Assembly: GCA_963930655.1 (NCBI GenBank)
Contig: OZ005612.1
Span: 12,281,001 to 12,345,000, forward strand
Direction of reading: 5' to 3'
DNA length: 64,000 nucleotides
From: Myrica gale
Lineage: Eukaryota > Streptophyta > Magnoliopsida > Fagales > Myricaceae
Of this stretch, positions 59,531 through 64,000 are shown piece after piece; within the stretch, counting starts at the first letter, position 1, and every line of letters begins with the position of its first letter. Made by a program: the position numbers and the translations under genes. A model generated the notes under the pieces. The model was not told the DNA's origin. It was given only the letters and a program-made list of their open reading frames with translations, and searched no databases.

Positions 59531-60274
59531 TATAATAGCCCAGACTGTCAAAACCTCAAGTGTAATCTTATAGTAATGAACGCCGCTATTAGACTGAGGT
59601 TACTGCTAGTTGTAGGATCGTGAAAGAAACAGGATTTTATTAATATCGAAGTATTACAAAAGAGAACCAACTTCTTATAATGTACCTACTAAAAAGAAAA
59701 CAACAGCAGGGGAAAAATTAAAAAACATGAAACCTCTACTCCTTGCCATCAGAATCACTTAAGTTTGTCGCACATGAGACATAGTCATTCGAGTTTGGGT
59801 TAATCCACCTATGACATCGGTCTTCCATCAGAACATTTAGGTCACGTGTGACAGACTCGAAAGGTCAACTCCAGGGTAATAAATCCATGTTGAATGGCCT
59901 TGGTGAACTCACACAATAAACCTCATACATTTGTGAAATAAATATTTAACAGACACCAGTGAGTCCAAATGCTCTGTAAAGCCAGCGGATAGTACACCGG
60001 AATAGCAGAAACAAGAACAAAATATTGAACAAACTCGTTCAACAATAAAATCTCAAGAGAAGACGAAAGTAAATGAAAAGACTCAATTATTAAAATATGA
60101 CCTTTTCCATTTTTCCATCACCAATCACCACTCCTCTCACTCTCCCATAGTAAATAACAAAGGAAAGTGTTATGCAAACAAAAACAACACTTTGATTTCT
60201 CGGTTAAAAATTGGCTTAATCGCCACGTAGAAAATACTCATTTTGACATAAAAAGTTTGAAATCAGAAGGATTA
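59531..60274 (-). repeat. B1 5' LTR, truncated by insertion of B2
   Basis: Minus-strand LTR end ...gtctgggctattata at 59531 (final 'ttaca' mutated). It matches 46344-47000 and, inverted, 61390-62596. At 60274 it meets the start of the plus-strand LTR. The rest of this LTR should lie beyond the window. Confidence 0.8.
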
Positions 60275-62596
60275 TGTCATACCTCGAACTTTTAACATCA
60301 CATGCATATGGTTTATAATATCGTGTGTATGATTAGTCATACGTTTAGGGGACACTGAATGATCAAAAGAGATTATTTAGTACTTGAGATGCTAAGGTTG
60401 AAACCTTGATTAGGACATGATTAAGTGAGATTTGGAGTTCGTGTGCAACTATGTTATTGTTCAGAATGTTGAGGAGCTCTTATTGGATAAATAAAAAATT
60501 TTAAGCAGGTAGGACGTTTTTGTCCGAAAATTGAATCATATGATTTTTATTCTTTTAATATGTTGAGGGATAATCCACGAGGTTATGGTTCAAATTTGGA
60601 GACTTTTTAAGCAAGTAGGACGTTTTATGGAAGCAATTAGGTTGATTTGTGATTATTGGACGATTAGTGAAACGATTAGCAAAACTTACACATCAAGCAA
60701 GAGAAATTCGGCTGCCCTAGAGATTGACACATATAAAGGCTAGGAAGCACGACAAATCAAAGCTAGAAGCACGACAAAAAAGGCTAGGACCTAGGTAGCT
60801 TGAGGTGTCGACCACCGATGGACCTAGGTGGTGATTCACCAATGCTATAGGCTAAATTCCGGCCATAGATGTGCTGACCAGTTGCTTAAGGTGGTTGGGT
60901 GTCATCACACGGTGGAAGTAGCCTTTTGAGTCACCGGAGCTAACCTAGACATGTGTTACGTTGTGATGAATCAAGATTTCCTATAAATAGGGAGGGTGGC
61001 CTGCCATTCAAACTTACACCATTCAGGTCTGAAATTTGGGAGTTATGTATTGAGAACAAGAGTGAAGTGAAGTGGGAGAAAAAGGAGGAAAAAGATCAGT
61101 GAAGATTCGACTTCATTAGAGGTAAAGTTTAGTTTGTTATCCTTGATTTTGATTCAAGTTTTCAAATTGATTATTGTGAATCTCTTGTCTTTCTTATTCT
61201 AAACATCTCTTGATGTTATTAGCGTTATTCTATTCTTCCTATTATTCTTGATGTTCATCCTGTTCTTGACAAAGAACAAGCTTGTCTTTTCGAAAAGTAC
61301 CATTGTCAAAGTTCGATTCATTTTCAAAGTGTTTTTCTACTTTGATCCGATTCTTTTCAAAAAAATTTCCAAAAGTGGTTTTTCAAAGCTTGAACATATG
61401 TCTTTCCTTCTGATTTTTTAACACTTTTTATGTCAAAATTAGTATTTTCTACGTGGTGATTTAAGCCGATTTTTAATCAAGAAATCAAAGTGTTGTTTTT
61501 GCCTTCACAACATTTTCCTTTGAGAATTGTTTTATAATGTTGTGATGATGGAAATAAGTTAAGGTGTTGCATATCATAAATGAGATGTATGGGCGTTGAT
61601 ATGAGACATGCACACATCACTTGTACGTTGGAATATAGGTGTTCAAGTGTGGTTAAGGTGTTTTATATCATAAATGAGATGTATGGGCGTTGATATGAGA
61701 CATGCATACTTAACGCATGCTTTGAAGACGTGACAGTACTGTGCACAAGAGAATGCGTTCACTTGTTGTGACATTCTTGCGTCTCCGTCGTACGCGGAAA
61801 GATCCTCTATGAGGATACTATATTCTACTCTAGGAGTAATGCCGTAACATACGAACCATGTTCTACTCTGGGAGTAATGCCGCAAAACATGGAGGTTACA
61901 TGTAACCCGTCACTTTGGCCCAGTGATTCACGCTGGGAGTGAGAGGAGTGATGATTGGTGATTGAGAATGGAAAAAGGAAAAGATAATTTTTGAGAAAAT
62001 TGAGTCTTTACATTTACTTTTTCTCCTTTTGAGATTATATTGTCGAAACGGGCTTTTTTCGATACTTTGTTCTTATTTCTGCTATTCTGTTGCACTAACC
62101 ACTGGCTTTACTGAGTCATTTGGACTTACGGTTGTTTGTTAAATATTCATTTAGAAGATGTCTGAGGTTTATCTAGGTGTGTTCACCAAGGCAATTCAAC
62201 ATGACTTTATTACTCTGGAGCTGACATTTCGAGTCTATGTCACACGTGACCTAGATGTTTTGATATAGGGGCGGGGCCATAAGTGGATTGCACTGAGCTC
62301 TGATAATTACATCAATATCTCGGACTTGGATAATACTGACGACGAAGATTAGAGATATTCTGCTTTATGTTTTTCTTAGTTTTTCTGCTATAGTGTTCTT
62401 TTTGTACTATAGTATGTACATTATACGAAGTGGGTTCTCTTTTGTAATACTTCGGTATTAATAAAAGGTTCTACTTGTGTTTTGCTTAGAATCTTGTTGT
62501 TTTAAACGATCCTTCCACTGGCCGTAGCCTCAATCTAATAGCAGCGTCCATTACTATAGGACAATGCTTGAGGTCTTGACGGTCCGGGTTGTTACA
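60275..62596 (+). repeat. 5' LTR of plus-strand chromovirus B2
   Basis: 2322 bp, tgtcatacctcgaac to cgggttgttaca. Five bases upstream are gatta. It is the same family as the B1 LTRs. It carries the ACTGAGTC...GGACT element near 62110 and a mutated acceptor-like 'tttagaag/atg'. The sequence after it (gatcgtattagaggg) is a decayed PBS. Confidence 0.85.
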
Positions 62597-62774
62597 GATC
62601 GTATTAGAGGGAAGGTTAGGAAAGCAAGGATAGTTAGCAAAACCTAAGAAAACGAGAGTGGTAGGAAAATCACTATCTCATTAAGAAGCTTAGTTTGATT
62701 GTAGGAAAAATGATATTGTCCTTATCTTGAAGTGATTTTTGATTTTTAAACATGCCTTTGTGTTTCAAGAGACA

Positions 62775-63604
62775 ATGGCAGCTAGAAGAAATAGAGACAG
62801 AGGAGGGGAGAACTTGTATGAAGGAAGTTCATTTGATAAGTTTGCCAAACATCATCCCCCTAGTTTTGAAGGAGGTACGGAACCCTTAGTGGCTGAAAAT
62901 TGGCTTAAGAATATTGAGGAATTAAAGCAAGTGTTAGAATGCACTGACGATCAAATGATACGATATGCCACGTATCAACTGAAAGGAGAAGCCAAAAGGT
63001 GGTGGCAAGCCAAAAAGGAACTCTTGGAGATTGAGTGGACTTGGGAGCAATTTAAAAAGGAATTTCTAGATCGATATTTTCCTGAGATAATCAGAGAAGC
63101 CAAAGCCCAAGAATTTACTACCTCAAGATAAGGAACAGGGTCAGTAGCTGAGTATGCTGCTAAGTTTATAGAATTATCTAGATTTGCCTTATATTTTATT
63201 CCTGATGAGTGTAAGAAATCTCATAAGTTTGAGAGAGGTCTGCAGTCTCGTATTAAAGATAGAATTTGTTGCCATAAGTTTGAGAATTTTCAGCAATTAG
63301 TTGATAGAGCCTCGATTGTGGAACGTACTTTATAGGAAAGTGCTATTATTACTGAGCAGAATAAGAAACGTTGTTTCCAACGAAATCAATTCCAAGGACA
63401 GTCATCGGGAAAAAGAGGAGGAGGTAATTATGGAAATAGAGGCAATGGGCAAGGAGATAGAAGGAATGGTCCTAGTGTTGCAGGGATAACATGTTTTTCT
63501 TGTGGAAAGCTAGGTCATTTCTCTTGAGATTGTAAAGTGAGGCAAGGATTCCCTCAAAATGTACATGGTAATCAAGAAACTAACCTTGGTAACAATTCAA
63601 GAAG
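62775..63604 (+). pseudogene. Chromovirus B2 gag with three stop codons
   Basis: Starts at ATG 62775 (MAARRNRDRGG). The capsid shows PLVAENWLKNIEELKQVL, YQLKGEAKRWWQ and EFLDRYFPE..REAKAQEF. One frame continues over TAA (63129), TAG (63333) and TGA (63526), through ERGLQSRIKDR to the zinc knuckle CFSCGKLGHFS*DC, where the TGA falls inside the knuckle. No frameshift is seen in 830 bp. The ORF is cut at 63604 by another LTR. Confidence 0.85.
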
Positions 63605-64000
63605 TGTGAGACCCCGAATTTTACAACGTCGTTTTATGCTTGCGTATTTTGCTATTTATATTTACGGGGCTGTTATTGGAAAAATTTTCATAATACGTAG
63701 CAAGATATTATACCACAATGACCTATGTTATTTTGATTTGGGGTTACTGCACTTTCCTTAAGTATTTTTATTGTGGTGGTGAAGTCAATAATTTCTTAGT
63801 GGCCGAATTCCTTCAATATAATTTGTCATATGCAATATGAGTCTTCAAGGTAATTTACTATATGACTTATGACTTATATCAAGATTTAAGACTATTTAAA
63901 GGAGATGTTTTGGTGCATTTTATTATACCTTATGGTTTATGAATTCGCACTTAGTCTTTCATAACTTATCACTTATGGGTATGAAGTCATGTTAGTACAT
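63605..64000 (+). mobile_element. Start of another chromovirus LTR, cut by the window end
   Basis: Begins tgtgagaccccgaatttta, the family start also seen (minus strand) in the solo LTR at 50404-52920. It interrupts B2 gag after 'aattcaagaag'. 'ggccgaattcc' at 63802 is a familiar LTR word. The remainder lies outside. Confidence 0.75.

Overview
This is nuclear DNA of a flowering plant, most likely a eudicot. It is AT-rich and consists mainly of nested, decayed LTR retrotransposons (Ty3/gypsy Tekay/Del-type chromoviruses, a Tat/Athila/Ogre-like gypsy, and Ty1/copia elements). The only recognisable cellular gene is an intron-containing RNase T2 (S-like ribonuclease) on the minus strand. I cannot name the species. 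I saw no bacterial-type features, tRNA, rRNA or CRISPR.

Layout. 1-1040: middle part of a long gypsy LTR. 1041-13008: a nearly complete Tekay/Del element (3.1-kb 5' LTR, iMet PBS, gag, RT, RNase H, integrase with chromodomain-like tail, an extra ORF after pol, PPT, 3.7-kb 3' LTR). 13009-14230: a second PBS/gag start fused by microhomology to the end of another LTR. 14233-24748 (copy A) and 35764-44033 (copy B): a large direct segmental duplication of mosaic gypsy/copia remnants. Copy A also holds the RNase T2 gene (22065-23074) and an array derived from it; copy B lacks this stretch. 24910-28787: minus-strand Tekay solo LTR. 29577-29750: an orphan coding exon. 30.4-34.8 and 45.1-46.3 kb: minus-strand copia remnants, including the same permuted RT-then-gag chimera at two places. 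46344-60274: a minus-strand chromovirus (B1) interrupted by a solo LTR (50404-52920, TSD ttatc) and by another LTR (to 58201). 60275-63604: a plus-strand relative (B2) inserted in B1's 5' LTR and itself interrupted by a further LTR at 63605.

Best candidates for something undescribed lie inside the long chromoviral LTRs. Different LTR subfamilies share a GA-rich leader ending in a splice-donor-like AG/GTAA, and 1.4-3.6 kb later a TGAGTC...GACTCA hairpin followed by a consensus-like acceptor (TTCCAG). This suggests an intron inside the LTR. A wobble-compensated hairpin close to the LTR 3' end is also shared. The Tekay element has an extra 284-codon acidic, proline-rich ORF between pol and the PPT, broken only by two TAG codons and preceded by an acceptor-like site.

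The RNase T2 gene has four exons with good splice sites and both catalytic motifs. Its one visible defect is a 2-nt deletion in exon 2 that removes a conserved Cys codon, so it is either a very young pseudogene or an assembly error. All alignments were made by eye; junction positions are good to a few bases unless stated.
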